Shown in pieces: positions 1-8,762 of a DNA stretch of 64,000 bases. Source of the stretch: Desulfosarcina alkanivorans. Lineage in GTDB: Bacteria > Desulfobacterota > Desulfobacteria > Desulfobacterales > Desulfosarcinaceae. The position numbers and the translations under genes are program-made. The stretch is from positions 1,798,001 through 1,862,000 of the forward strand of contig NZ_AP021874.1 in NCBI RefSeq assembly GCF_009688945.1, read 5' to 3'. The notes under the pieces are model-generated. The model did not search any database. It worked only from the letters and a program-made list of their open reading frames with translations, and was not told where the DNA came from. The number at the start of each line of letters is the position of its first letter. Positions within the stretch are counted from its first letter, which is position 1.

Positions 1-250
1 ATCTTCATGGCTGATCCTCCTGTTTTCAGTTTTCATCTTTTTTGCGATTGACCGTCAAACGACCTCCACCGTTTTCAGATGTCCAATCAATTGCTTTTAT
101 GCGTTCCATCAAAGTTTGTGATGCGTATGAATCTGCGGATGGATTTGTGTTCCCGTTGTATGGAAAAGCGGCTTGCACGGGTGTTACCGCTTTTGGTCGG
201 GCCTGTGAGCTTGCCTGTCCGCCGGGGGGCAGGCGTCCTGGGTTCTCACA

Positions 251-613
251 TCAACAATTTAACCGCCCTTTACGCGTGTTCCAGATATTGATCACACCTT
301 CCCGCCAACCATGCAAAAATGAATCATTATCGGCCCGCTTGAATCGTTGTGCTTCGCCGGGACATCGTTTTTCTATGAATGTAAAAAAAACATTGCGCAT
401 GAATGCAAAGTAGTTGGTGTCATGGCGGGCATTGGGGCGCCGAAGAACATCTTTGATTTCCTGGGGGGAAGCACTGTTTATCCACTTTTTGGCAACCGCT
501 TTTCCACTGTGGAATGCATTTTTCTTCAGTTCGGATTCACTTCCATTTTTTTCTTTTTCCTCGTTCTCAATCATCATTTTTTCTATTCTATACTTGTCAA
601 TCAACTTAATCAT
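251..613 (-). CDS. Hypothetical protein, 120 aa
   Basis: I do not recognise the family. The product is a charged, probably all-helical soluble protein with a Lys/Glu-rich N-terminal 35 residues and a tryptophan-containing C-terminal half (KKW near residue 44, GWREG near 103). There is no signal peptide or membrane segment. The ATG at 613 is preceded by AAGGTAA, a usable ribosome binding site. It stands alone: nothing supportable lies in 1-250, and about 250 bp without a gene separates it from the cold-shock gene. The amino-acid composition looks like a real protein, but no motif confirms it. Confidence 0.5.
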   Translation of the reverse strand: MIKLIDKYRIEKMMIENEEKEKNGSESELKKNAFHSGKAVAKKWINSASPQEIKDVLRRPNARHDTNYFAFMRNVFFTFIEKRCPGEAQRFKRADNDSFLHGWREGVINIWNTRKGRLNC

Positions 614-863
614 ATCATTACCTTCAGTATATTATAATTCCGTTACCACACTTTTAAAGCCTCGCCGTCATCCCGGGCCTGATCCTGCCAGATGGGTGCC
701 TTCTGACCGTCATTGTTGATATTCGCAGTTTGAAGCGAGCAAATTGACTTTCGCAGTCAGAGGGTCTTGAACCATTCCACGGAGAGGGGATGAAGGCCAA
801 CCAGACAAAAAGGGCAACCCCACGATATCGAAAAGGATGCCCATTTTATTCGCTAAAACAAGG

Positions 864-1064
864 TTAAATCACTGTGACATTGCTAGCGGAAGGACCTTTA
901 GGCCCCTGCTCGATTTCAAATGAAACCCGGTCGCCATCACTGAGCGATTTGAATCCGGTCGCATTGATGGCGGTATGATGGACAAACACATCCGCGCCGT
1001 CTTCCTGCTCAATGAATCCAAATCCTTTTGAGTCATTGAACCACTTAACTGTTCCATTGGTCAT
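864..1064 (-). CDS. Cold-shock domain protein (CspA family)
   Basis: This is a 66-residue single cold-shock domain, the normal full length. It is a five-stranded OB fold that binds single-stranded RNA and DNA and acts as an RNA chaperone. The RNP1 motif KGFGFI lies at about 13-18 and the RNP2 motif VFVHH at about 26-30; the opening GTVKWFN is typical. A strong AAGGAGG sits eight bases before the ATG. The gene is monocistronic, with no gene close on either side. A candidate promoter 130 bp upstream would give the long leader known for cold-inducible csp genes. Cold induction itself is not shown by the sequence. Confidence 0.95.
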   Translation of the reverse strand: MTNGTVKWFNDSKGFGFIEQEDGADVFVHHTAINATGFKSLSDGDRVSFEIEQGPKGPSASNVTVI

Positions 1065-1199
1065 AATAGCGTCCTCCTTTCTTAATAAATTTTCAATTTC
1101 ACTACCTGGAGGGTGCCATTTTTGGCAAATGGAGATATCCTGCAGAGAGGGATGGCCTTGAAGAAATCAGAGACTTACAAGACTTGATTGAATACGGTA

Positions 1200-1227
1200 A
1201 TAATAAGCCCATTTTCAATTTTAGCAA
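1200..1227 (-). promoter_or_regulatory. Candidate sigma70 promoter of the cold-shock gene
   Basis: Read on the minus strand, TTGCTA (1227-1222) and TATTAT (1205-1200) are separated by 16 bp. This would start transcription near 1193 and leave a leader of about 130 nt before the cold-shock ATG. The region is very AT-rich, so chance matches are likely. Confidence 0.3.
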
Positions 1228-1390
1228 GTTAATTATTTGTTTTTTTTATAATATTTTATTTTGAGTATGAATTTTACCCTGCAAGTCCATTGCGTTACGT
1301 GAGTGACTGGCGTCCTGGTCAGGACTTCAGCATGGGTGCGTTCACCATCACCCTTTTCACTGTTCACCACGCACCGTCCACTGTTTTTTT
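1228..1390. repeat. Gene-free spacer with degenerate TTCACTG-type repeat
   Basis: With the promoter and leader above, this makes a 326-bp stretch without a gene (1065-1390). The part near 1228-1265 is AT-rich. The part at about 1341-1389 holds degenerate repeats of TTCAC(C/T)(A/G) and ACCGTCCACTG, matching the tandem array at 2684-2775. No coding potential was seen. Confidence 0.45.
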
Positions 1391-2671
1391 CTAAAACCGG
1401 TAACTGGCGCTGACCGACAGCGCATGGGTGACAAACCCTTCAAAGTCGCCGCTGATATCCGGCAGGCCGGCTTCAGCGCCGCTGGTTTGGAAGGATCGGT
1501 CTTCACTCGTAATCAGCAGGTACGCCAGGTCCACTTTTAAGGGGCCTTTGGAATAACCGAGCCCCAGGGTGAAATCCAGACGATCGCCGACCGGCACCAG
1601 CGGGTCCAGGGTCGCATCCGGAACGGGGCTCGGGTCAAAAATGAGGCCGGCCCGAAGGCGCCAGTCGGGGACGGGGGCATATTCAGCACCCAGTTTCCAG
1701 GACCACGTGTCCTCCCAGTCGGTGACGACCGATGATCCACCGGTCTGGTTGATGCCTGGGACCCCTTGCAGACGGTCGAATGCGAAACCCAGTTCATCGT
1801 AGGATGACCACTGCGTCCACAATACACCGACGGCCAGGGTCCATTTATTCCGATGCCATGACAGACCGATATCGGCGTATGCGGGAAGGGTGGCCTCCAC
1901 GTCGATGGAGGCGTCCGTGTATCCGTTGACCCCGTCATCATCTATTTTGAAATCGCCGGACAGGGTGTGGTCGGTTTTACTCCGGTAGGAAACACCCAGA
2001 TCGAGCGCCTCGGTAAGCCGGGCCTTCAAGGCAACCGTATACCCATAGGACCAGTCATCCCCTTCGATCCGCGATCCCGTTTCAGAGACCGCCAGGGGGC
2101 TGGGCCCGATTCCGAACCCGCCCAGCAGGTTGGGCATTTGATTCTGCAGGTCCACGCTGAAATAACGGGCCACCGGACCGGCGGCCACGCTCAGGGCCGG
2201 CGTCACCTGATAAGCGACCACGGGGTTGAGGTTCACGGTCAGTGACTCGGCATAGGTCGATCCCAGGAGAAACCGGCCCTGCCAGTCATCTTCCCAATCG
2301 GTGGCCAGCCCGAAATCGCTGAATACGGCAAATCCCAGGGCCACCCTGTCTCCGGTCTTTCCGGACACATAGACATGCGGCAAGGGAATAAGGCTGTCCT
2401 CCAACCGGGCGGTCTCGCCGCTGTCGCTCTTAAATTCCCCTGAGACATCATAGACGGTCACACCGCCGGACACGTTGATGCCATCCAAGCCGGTCAATGC
2501 GGCGGGATTGAAATAAGCGGCGGAAGCATCATCGACCGAAGCAACGCTCGCAGCGCCCATGGCCGTCGATCTCGCACCCAGGTCGGAAGTATAGAAACCG
2601 CTTCCCGAGGCGGATGAGGAGGTTAACACAAGCAGGGCCAGGCAGACGGCAGCGACAATAGTTCTTTTCAT
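1391..2671 (-). CDS. OmpP1/FadL family outer-membrane transporter
   Basis: This is an outer-membrane beta-barrel of the FadL family, which takes up long-chain fatty acids and other hydrophobic compounds. An N-terminal signal peptide (MKRTIVAAV... to about residue 23) is followed by the family hallmark: G(F)YTSDLGARSTAMGAA, then SAAYFNPAAL. The rest is beta-rich with alternating polar and apolar residues and ends in an aromatic residue (SYRF), as barrel proteins do. The length of about 426 aa is normal. I chose the ATG at 2671; a GTG four codons upstream would add MDHP before the signal peptide. Nearby crotonase and SDR genes fit a role in importing substrates for CoA-dependent oxidation. Confidence 0.85.
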   Translation of the reverse strand: MKRTIVAAVCLALLVLTSSSASGSGFYTSDLGARSTAMGAASVASVDDASAAYFNPAALTGLDGINVSGGVTVYDVSGEFKSDSGETARLEDSLIPLPHVYVSGKTGDRVALGFAVFSDFGLATDWEDDWQGRFLLGSTYAESLTVNLNPVVAYQVTPALSVAAGPVARYFSVDLQNQMPNLLGGFGIGPSPLAVSETGSRIEGDDWSYGYTVALKARLTEALDLGVSYRSKTDHTLSGDFKIDDDGVNGYTDASIDVEATLPAYADIGLSWHRNKWTLAVGVLWTQWSSYDELGFAFDRLQGVPGINQTGGSSVVTDWEDTWSWKLGAEYAPVPDWRLRAGLIFDPSPVPDATLDPLVPVGDRLDFTLGLGYSKGPLKVDLAYLLITSEDRSFQTSGAEAGLPDISGDFEGFVTHALSVSASYRF

Positions 2672-2683
2672 AGGATGGTCCAC

Positions 2684-2775
2684 GTTCTGGGTTCTGGGTT
2701 CCGGGTTCCGGGTTCACTGTTCACTGTTCACTGTTCATTTTTAACTGTTCATCGTCCACCGTCCATCGTCCACTG
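2684..2775. repeat. Degenerate heptamer tandem repeat
   Basis: A run of GGTTCTG, GGTTCCG (twice), three copies of TTCACTG, then TCCACCG, TCCATCG and TCCACTG. The unit is seven bases and drifts from one heptad to the next. It lies between the FadL gene and the crotonase gene, outside any supportable coding region. Related units occur at 1341-1389, 5876-5893, 7905-7920 and, inverted, at 14113-14126 and 56323-56336. Confidence 0.75.
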
Positions 2776-2791
2776 CATTCCCGGCCGGCAA

Positions 2792-3559
2792 CTATCGGAT
2801 ATGGGTCTGGTACAGGGCCCTGACCAGTTCATGGTTCTCCATCTCCAGGTACTCGGCAAGGTCGGATTCACAATGGCTGACCAGGCGTTTGGCCAGGCGC
2901 AGCGAGGTCGCCGGAATCCCGGCGAACCGACTGGCGATGCGAAGCGATTCGGCTTCAAAATCATCCGCCGGCACCAAGCGGTCCACCAGGCCCATTGCCC
3001 GGGCCTCGTCCGGCGTCAGGCTCTGACGGGCCAGAAGCAATTCCAGGGCCTTGCTCCTGCCCAGAAGGCGCGAGAGAAACCATGCCCCCCCGCCTTTGGC
3101 GATCAGCCCCAGTTCCAGGGCCGGGTTCTGGAAGCAGGCGTTGTCCCCTAAAATGCGATAATCGCAGGCCAGGGAAATATTGGCGGCCATGGGCAGTATC
3201 TGCCCGCAATCGGCGCTGATGAAAAACAGGCTGGAGGCGCGGATGTGCAGGATGATCTGATCGACGGCACGATAAAGGCGCATTACGCTGTTTTCGGACA
3301 TCCGGCCGGATTTGACCATGTCGATAAACGACAGGTACTCCTCCCGGCGGGATTTTCTGGCCCGGGGCACGAGCAGAAGCACCCGGGCCTCAGAGGAGGC
3401 CGACACCGCTTCGAAATAGTCCAGCACCTGCTCCTTGGCCTTCAGGATGGTCGACCGCAGCAAAACGTTTCCCTTGGGACTGAAGACGACCACCCCGCCC
3501 TCCAGGCGCGCCGAGAAGTAGTCGTTGTCGCATGTCAGGTTTCGTGTACTTTTTTTCAT
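2792..3559 (-). CDS. Crotonase-fold (enoyl-CoA hydratase/isomerase-like) protein
   Basis: This 255-aa protein has the crotonase fold. The CoA-binding and oxyanion-hole region is visible around ADCGQILPMAANISLACDYRILGDNACFQNPALELGL, followed by KGGGAWFLSRLLGRSKALELLL and the C-terminal PADD...SLRLAKRL helix region. It has an unusual N-terminal 70 residues with a long basic helix (ARKSRREEYLSFIDM) where classical enoyl-CoA hydratases carry the first CoA-binding loop. The hydratase glutamates are not obvious, so the reaction is unassigned. The ATG at 3559 is preceded by CAGGAGGGTG. Confidence 0.7.
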   Translation of the reverse strand: MKKSTRNLTCDNDYFSARLEGGVVVFSPKGNVLLRSTILKAKEQVLDYFEAVSASSEARVLLLVPRARKSRREEYLSFIDMVKSGRMSENSVMRLYRAVDQIILHIRASSLFFISADCGQILPMAANISLACDYRILGDNACFQNPALELGLIAKGGGAWFLSRLLGRSKALELLLARQSLTPDEARAMGLVDRLVPADDFEAESLRIASRFAGIPATSLRLAKRLVSHCESDLAEYLEMENHELVRALYQTHIR

Positions 3560-3620
3560 GACACCCTCCTGATTCTGAAAAATGAGGCCGACGGCACGGG
3601 CCTGCGCCGGTTGTCTGCGT

Positions 3621-3929
3621 TCATGTCGATGACGCCTTTTTTTTCTTCAGGCTGTCCCGGCGTTGCCAGCCGCAATGATGGATCTGGCCGAATTCCGAAA
3701 GTGCCGCCGCCAGCTGAAACCCGAGCCGGCTCTTCCCGTTGAGCGGAAAAACGCCCTGCCAGCGGATGAAAAGGCTCAGATCACCCTCAGGTCCAAGGCT
3801 CTGAAACAGGTCGATGGATTCGAGCCCCTTCTCCCGGTTCGGAAAGGGAATCTCCCGGAAGGCCGAAACGGCCCGGCTCGCCTGTTCGCGCCCGGATGAC
3901 CGCAGTTGTATAACCTCAATCCAAAGCAT
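3621..3929 (-). CDS. Hypothetical protein, about 102 aa
   Basis: I choose the ATG at 3929 (MLWIEVIQLR), preceded by AGGACCGG; an upstream extension to 4019 has poor coding character. The product resembles small ferredoxin-fold proteins of the antibiotic-monooxygenase type (beta strand, helix SGREQASRAVSAF, then strand DLSLFIRWQG), but no catalytic residue can be named. It lies about 60 bp upstream of the crotonase gene on the same strand and may be cotranscribed with it. The C-terminus is a lysine run (KKKKASST). Confidence 0.45.
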   Translation of the reverse strand: MLWIEVIQLRSSGREQASRAVSAFREIPFPNREKGLESIDLFQSLGPEGDLSLFIRWQGVFPLNGKSRLGFQLAAALSEFGQIHHCGWQRRDSLKKKKASST

Positions 3930-4081
3930 TATCGCCGGTCCTGTCGTTAACTGGATAAGCCGGTATCCCAGCTGACCATACAGGGTAGCGAATGCCGTGC
4001 CATTGGTGATCTTGGGCAATATCGGCCTTTTTCCAAGGCGGATCTTTTTTTCTTTCGAATTTAACAGTTATCGCCTTTCTC

Positions 4082-4113
4082 ATTTGAAAGCCAGGTGATA
4101 TATTCTTTCAAAT
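4082..4113. promoter_or_regulatory. Perfect 9-bp inverted repeat between divergent genes
   Basis: ATTTGAAAG (4082-4090) and CTTTCAAAT (4105-4113) are exact complements separated by 14 AT-rich bases. The element lies in the spacer between the divergent genes at 3929 (minus) and 4304 (plus). No T-run follows on either strand, so it looks like an operator rather than a terminator. Confidence 0.45.
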
Positions 4114-4303
4114 AAAAAAGTTTTTAAAAGGGGCATTGCCGGGTAAAGGCGATTGACCCCTGATGGAAATTCATGGTCGCAGGCATGGCCGGTTATTGCT
4201 GCAAAACGGCATCCGGCCCGGCCCTCGGCTGCTGCGGGCGCGGGTCGGCCCTGCGAAAAACAGGCGATCGCCCCCAATGCGGTCGCCCCGGGGGGATGAT
4301 AGG

Positions 4304-5869
4304 GTGGGGATTGACGAAAACGATTTTTTCCGGCAGGTGACCCTGCGCATGTCCAGCAGTCTTAAAATTGAAACGGCCATGAAACGCTGCATGGCGTACC
4401 TGAAGCAGCATATGGCCATCGACGGTATGCTTTTCGGCCTGTACGACCCGGAGTTGAATGTCGGCAGGATTCTGGCCGGCATATGGCCGCCCGAAATCAG
4501 GGCACCGGGAAAAACGATCTATGTTCCCGTTGAATTCTGGACGCGGATGAAAGCGGAGTGGGACCGGGGGCCGGACACCCGGGTTTACAACGACATCGAT
4601 GCCGAACCGGATGAGATGCGTCAGATCTTCCGATTGATCTGGCCGCCTGAATGGTCCCATATCACCATGGACCTGGAGCTGGACGACCAGCGGCTGGGCC
4701 TGTTCCACCTCTTTGCCCGGGGAAAGCACCGTTTCACCGGGGAACAGGCGCGGTTGCTCTCGCTGGTCCACGATCCGCTGGCGCTGGCCCTGTCCAACAT
4801 GTTGCGGCACCAGGAAATTTCACGTCTCAAGGACATCCTGGCCGACGACAATCAGTACCTCCGTCAGCAGATGATGGAAATGACCGGAGACACCATCGTC
4901 GGCGCCAACTTCGGGCTCCGTGAAGCAATGAGAATGCTCCGCCAGGTGGCCCCCCTGAATGTTCCCGTTCTCCTCATGGGGGAAACCGGCGTCGGCAAGG
5001 AAGTCATCGCCAACACCATTCATCAGCTGTCGGGCCGGGACGCGCATCCTTTCATCAAGGTCAATTGCGGAGCCATCCCGGAGAACCTCATCGACAGCGA
5101 ATTGTTCGGGCATGAAAAGGGCGCCTTTACCGGCGCCATATCGAAAAAACGGGGGCGCTTCGAACGGGCCCACACCGGAACCATTTTTCTCGACGAGATC
5201 GGCGAACTGCCGCCGCCGGCCCAGGTCAGGCTGCTGCGGGTGCTTCAGCATCATGAAATCGAACGGGTGGGCGGGACCGGAATGATCCCGGTGGACGCCC
5301 GCATCCTCGCCGCCACCCACCAGGACCTCGAGGCGATGACCCGCAGGGGCGGATTTCGTGAAGACCTGTGGTTCCGCCTCAATGTGTTTCCGATCACCAT
5401 CCCTCCCCTGCGCCACAGGGCAGGAGACATCCCGGCACTGGTTTACTATTTCATCGATCGAAAATCCCGCGACCTCAAGCTGCGGGACCTGCCGCATCTG
5501 GCGCCGGGCACCATCGAGGGGTTGCAGTCGTATCACTGGCCGGGAAATGTGCGTGAACTGGAAAACCTGGTGGAACGCGCCCTGATCCTGCACCAGATGA
5601 AGGACGGCGACCAGCCCTTGAAGCTGGATCTTATACGGCAATCGGCATCCGCCGGGAAAACCGCAGCCACGGCAGCGGAAGATCAGCGGTTCTGCTCCCT
5701 GGACGAGGCCATCAGCGCTCATATCCGCAGGGCAATGGACCGGTGTGGCGGGCGGGTGGAAGGTCCGGGCGGGGCGGCGCAGCAGCTCGGGCTGCACCCC
5801 AGCACACTGCGGGGCCGCATGCGAAAACTGGGAATTCCCCACGGCCGACTGGCGCGGCAGGGCCACTGA
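4304..5869 (+). CDS. Sigma54-dependent transcriptional activator with GAF-type sensor domain
   Basis: An enhancer-binding activator of RNA polymerase-sigma54. Residues about 1-165 form a GAF-like sensor domain. A AAA+ domain follows, with Walker A GETGVGKE, the sigma54-contacting loop GAFTGA, Walker B IFLDEIGEL and arginine-finger region FREDLWFRLNVFPI. A C-terminal Fis-type helix-turn-helix ends the protein (GAAQQLGLHPSTLRGRM). I set the start at the GTG at 4304 because GGGGGGAT precedes it and homology-like sequence begins there; 47 upstream codons in frame look non-coding. There is no receiver domain, so it probably senses a small molecule. Neighbouring porin, crotonase and SDR genes are plausible targets, but I found no clear -24/-12 promoter. 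Confidence 0.9.
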   Translation: MGIDENDFFRQVTLRMSSSLKIETAMKRCMAYLKQHMAIDGMLFGLYDPELNVGRILAGIWPPEIRAPGKTIYVPVEFWTRMKAEWDRGPDTRVYNDIDAEPDEMRQIFRLIWPPEWSHITMDLELDDQRLGLFHLFARGKHRFTGEQARLLSLVHDPLALALSNMLRHQEISRLKDILADDNQYLRQQMMEMTGDTIVGANFGLREAMRMLRQVAPLNVPVLLMGETGVGKEVIANTIHQLSGRDAHPFIKVNCGAIPENLIDSELFGHEKGAFTGAISKKRGRFERAHTGTIFLDEIGELPPPAQVRLLRVLQHHEIERVGGTGMIPVDARILAATHQDLEAMTRRGGFREDLWFRLNVFPITIPPLRHRAGDIPALVYYFIDRKSRDLKLRDLPHLAPGTIEGLQSYHWPGNVRELENLVERALILHQMKDGDQPLKLDLIRQSASAGKTAATAAEDQRFCSLDEAISAHIRRAMDRCGGRVEGPGGAAQQLGLHPSTLRGRMRKLGIPHGRLARQGH

Positions 5870-5896
5870 CGGGGTCGGGTTCACCGTTCACTGCTT

Positions 5897-6844
5897 TTAT
5901 TCAGGAGCGGCGACCGGGACAAAACTGACCTTGTTTCGCCCGTTCCTTTTGGATGCGTACAGGGCCCTGTCAGCGGCATCGATAATGTCGGCTTTGCCGC
6001 CAGCCGGTGATCCCGGCTCCCAGGTGGTCAGCCCCAGGCTGATGGTCATGCGGATGGTTTCCTCATCGGCCCCGACTTCCAGCCCTTCCACCCTTTTTCG
6101 TATCCGTTCGGCCAGGAGCACGGCGCCCTTCAGGGTCGTTTCCGGAAGAACCACGGTAAATTCTTCGCCACCGTATCGCGAAACGATATCGGATTTTCTC
6201 ACGGTCTGCCTGATCGTTGCACTGACCTGTTTGAGCACCGCATCCCCCGACGGGTGGCCGTAGCGGTCATTAACTTTTTTGAAATGATCCAGGTCCAGCA
6301 TGATCAGCGAAAATGGCCGCTGGTAGCGAACCGCCTTGCTGAATTCAATGTCCATGCACGCTTGAAAATAACGATGGTTGAAAAGCCCCGTCAGGCTGTC
6401 TTCAAATGCCATTCCCCTGAGCTTGTCGTTGGCCGTCTGGAGTTCGCTTGCCAGTTTTTCGGCAGTGTCCAGGGATGCGATTAAACCCGCACTGACCCCG
6501 GCGGTGACCGATCGCTTCCAGAACAGATCAAAATCAAAGTTCTCCTTTGATTCGAACCTCATTTCCCTGGCAATGACAAAGGAAAGGGCGATATTTTTCA
6601 AGACGTTGCAGCCTAAAATGGCCATGGCCCGCTGAATGCTGTCCACCTTGGCCGGCAGGGAGTAAAAGGAAGAGTTGGCGACCTTGAGAATTCTCGTTGA
6701 AAGCGCCGGGTCAGCGGATATGATCCGCCCCAGTTCATCGAAGGAGGAGTCCTCTTTATTGACCGCCTCCAGAATACGGACCGCAATGGCCGGGGGCGAG
6801 GGAAGCTTAATGTCCGTCTGGATAGCGCTGTCTATTGGGTTCAT
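5897..6844 (-). CDS. Diguanylate cyclase with shortened N-terminal HDOD domain
   Basis: Residues 1-125 match the first half of an HDOD domain (IKLPSPPAIAVRILE..., ISADPALSTRILKVANSSFY, IQRAMAILGCNVLKNIALS). A short coiled linker at 126-145 leads into a complete GGDEF domain. The active-site loop is GGEEF (225-229) and the inhibitory I-site RKSD (216-219) stands five residues upstream, so it should make cyclic di-GMP with product inhibition. HDOD domains usually run about 200 residues; here the later helices are missing and the reading frame is kept. The gene is alone on its strand between the activator and a crotonase gene. Confidence 0.88.
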   Translation of the reverse strand: MNPIDSAIQTDIKLPSPPAIAVRILEAVNKEDSSFDELGRIISADPALSTRILKVANSSFYSLPAKVDSIQRAMAILGCNVLKNIALSFVIAREMRFESKENFDFDLFWKRSVTAGVSAGLIASLDTAEKLASELQTANDKLRGMAFEDSLTGLFNHRYFQACMDIEFSKAVRYQRPFSLIMLDLDHFKKVNDRYGHPSGDAVLKQVSATIRQTVRKSDIVSRYGGEEFTVVLPETTLKGAVLLAERIRKRVEGLEVGADEETIRMTISLGLTTWEPGSPAGGKADIIDAADRALYASKRNGRNKVSFVPVAAPE

Positions 6845-7008
6845 TCTGCATTGACCTTCGGTCCCGGTTCAGGCGCCAGGAAAAAAAATGGGCCGGGATG
6901 AGGAAAAACATCGCGTTTTGCGCCCCCCGGTGTTTGACTCAATTGAGACAGATTGGATCCGGCTTTCCGGCGCTGCATGAGAAATCGGGTTTCTAACTGT
7001 TAAGCAGT

Positions 7009-7812
7009 TTATTCACCCGTAAACACCGGCTCCCGTTTCTGTTTGAAGGCCCTGGGACCTTCCTGTGCGTCCTTGCTCAAAAACACCGGGATGGCAAGTT
7101 CCATCTCCCGGGCCAGTGCCGCTTCGACATCCTTCCCGCTATTCTCCCGGACCGCCTGCTTGACCGCAGCCACGGCCAGGGGGCCGTTGTTGGCGATGAT
7201 CCCGGCATAGCGTTGCGCCGTTTCCATCACCCTCTCCCCCGGCACCACCCGGTTCAAAAATCCATCGGCCAGAGCCTGCCCGGCGTCGATCAGTTCGCCG
7301 GTAAGCAGCATCTCCATGGCCCGTGCGTAGGGGATCTGGCGGGTCAGGTGCACGGTGGACCCGCCGGCCGGCACGATGGACCACCTGACCTCCTGCAGAC
7401 CGAAGCGGGCGCCTTGGGCGGCCACCCGGATGTCGGTGCTGTACAATATTTCGAAACCGCCGCCGACGGCATTGCCGTTGATGGCGGCAATCACCGGTTT
7501 GGCCAGGGTGAAATCCCGCAGCAGGGCCTTTTGGGCCAGCATGGGGTTGGCCTGAACCTGACGGTCCGCATCGGTTTCCGGCTGTCGGGCACCGGTCCAC
7601 AGAGGAATCAGTTTGCCCAGGTCCGCACCGGCGCAAAAACTCTTCTCCCCTGCCCCGGTGAGAATGGCGCAGCGCATCTGCGGGTCCCGGCTGAAATCCT
7701 GCCAGGCATCCACCAGCTCGACCACCGTCTGCGGGTCGATGGCATTGTGGGCTTCGGGTCGATTCAGGGTGATCGTGGCGACATGGTTTTTCTTCTCGTA
7801 AATCAGTGCCAT
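7009..7812 (-). CDS. Enoyl-CoA hydratase/isomerase family protein
   Basis: This is a canonical crotonase of 267 aa. The N-terminal region reads ITLNRPEAHNAIDPQT and the CoA-binding loop SFCAGADLGKL. The oxyanion-hole segment is AAINGNAVGGGFEILYSTDIRVAAQGARFGLQEVRWSIVPAGGSTVHL, with a glutamate (QEVRW) near the position used by hydratases. The C-terminal part has LLTGELIDAGQALADGFLNRVVP. It probably hydrates or isomerises an enoyl-CoA in a beta-oxidation-like pathway; the substrate cannot be read from sequence. The SDR gene starts about 950 bp upstream on the same strand, ending 100 bp before this gene. Confidence 0.88.
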   Translation of the reverse strand: MALIYEKKNHVATITLNRPEAHNAIDPQTVVELVDAWQDFSRDPQMRCAILTGAGEKSFCAGADLGKLIPLWTGARQPETDADRQVQANPMLAQKALLRDFTLAKPVIAAINGNAVGGGFEILYSTDIRVAAQGARFGLQEVRWSIVPAGGSTVHLTRQIPYARAMEMLLTGELIDAGQALADGFLNRVVPGERVMETAQRYAGIIANNGPLAVAAVKQAVRENSGKDVEAALAREMELAIPVFLSKDAQEGPRAFKQKREPVFTGE

Positions 7813-7842
7813 GGGTTCCTCCGGGGTTCTGGGACGGGAAAC

Positions 7843-7920
7843 GGGTGGTTGGTGCTTTATGGCTTATGGTTGGTCGTTGCGGGTTTATGGTTCCTGGGTT
7901 TCGGGTTCACCGTTCACGAC
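7843..7920. repeat. Degenerate AACCATA / TTCACCG spacer repeat
   Basis: The spacer reads as drifting units such as GGCTTATGGTTGGT, GGGTTTATGGTT and GGTTCACCGTTCACG. It is related by reverse complement to the spacer at about 10963-11010 (CCATAAACCACCAACGAC) and to 27505-27535. It overlaps the last few codons of the SDR gene. Confidence 0.45.
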
Positions 7921-8762
7921 TCACCCTCCGGTCCTCCGGACGCGTGCCCTGCAAAATGATCCATGGACCGATCGAGGCCGGTCAGGGCGACCAGCCGGTC
8001 GACCCATGCCGCCGGCAGCAGTTTCAGGAAAGGAAGCACGTGGACCATGAACGGAATCTTCAGATAATCGTTTTCCCGTTTGACCGTGTCTACAATCCGC
8101 CGGGCAACGTCGGCCGGTTTCAGCAGGGGGCTGAACAGCGGCGGGATGAACCCGGCAAACATGCCGGTTTCGACGACCGACGGACAGATGCAGGCCACCT
8201 TCACGCCGGGGCAGCCCGACCTCTTCATCTCCATGCGCAGGGCATCCGAATACCCCAGAACGGCAAACTTGGTGGCGCAGTAATCGGAGAGTCCCGGCAC
8301 GGCCAGCATGCCGGTGGCCGAAGCGACATTGACGATGTGGCCCCGGCCGGCGGCCATCATGTCGCCGAGGAACTGGCGGGTCATCCACATGACGCCCAGC
8401 AGGTTGATGTCCACGATCCGGCGAAGGTCGGCATAGGAGGCCCGCGCCGCCGGTTTTCCCACCACGATACCGGCGTTGTTGACCAGGACGTCGACAGGTC
8501 CGAAATCCTGCCGGATACGTTCGGCCACCGCCCGGACCTGTTCGGGATCGGCCATGTCGCACCGGTAGCCCGTCACCCGGCCCCCCTCGGCCGTCAACCG
8601 GCCCACGCGCCGTTCCAGCGCCCCTGTGTCGATATCGACAATGGCCAGGCGGGCTTTTTCCCGGGCGAACACCCGGGCCATTTCCCAGCCGATGCCGGCC
8701 GCGCCCCCGGTAATGACCACCGTTTTCTCCGCCAGAATTTTCAAGGCATGGCCTTCCAGCAT
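7914..8762 (-). CDS. Short-chain dehydrogenase/reductase
   Basis: This is a classical SDR of 282 aa. The Rossmann cofactor motif is TGGAAGIG (residues about 17-24) and the NNAG motif is present. A serine lies upstream in NVASATGML, and the catalytic YxxxK is YCATK. An aspartate after the second strand (IVDIDTG) favours NAD over NADP. The C-terminal 40 residues (KIPFMVHVLPFLKLLPAAW) are hydrophobic and may contact membrane or a hydrophobic substrate. It probably oxidises a hydroxyacyl-CoA or related alcohol, consistent with the crotonase gene downstream on the same strand. Confidence 0.88.
   Translation of the reverse strand: MLEGHALKILAEKTVVITGGAAGIGWEMARVFAREKARLAIVDIDTGALERRVGRLTAEGGRVTGYRCDMADPEQVRAVAERIRQDFGPVDVLVNNAGIVVGKPAARASYADLRRIVDINLLGVMWMTRQFLGDMMAAGRGHIVNVASATGMLAVPGLSDYCATKFAVLGYSDALRMEMKRSGCPGVKVACICPSVVETGMFAGFIPPLFSPLLKPADVARRIVDTVKRENDYLKIPFMVHVLPFLKLLPAAWVDRLVALTGLDRSMDHFAGHASGGPEGES

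Noticed and set aside
2675-3151. Plus-strand frame starting in the heptamer repeat
   Set aside because: Its N-terminus is translated repeat and the rest is antisense to the crotonase gene.
6938-6947. Palindrome CTCAATTGAG upstream of the GGDEF gene
   Set aside because: Only 10 bp with no second copy noticed; could be chance.
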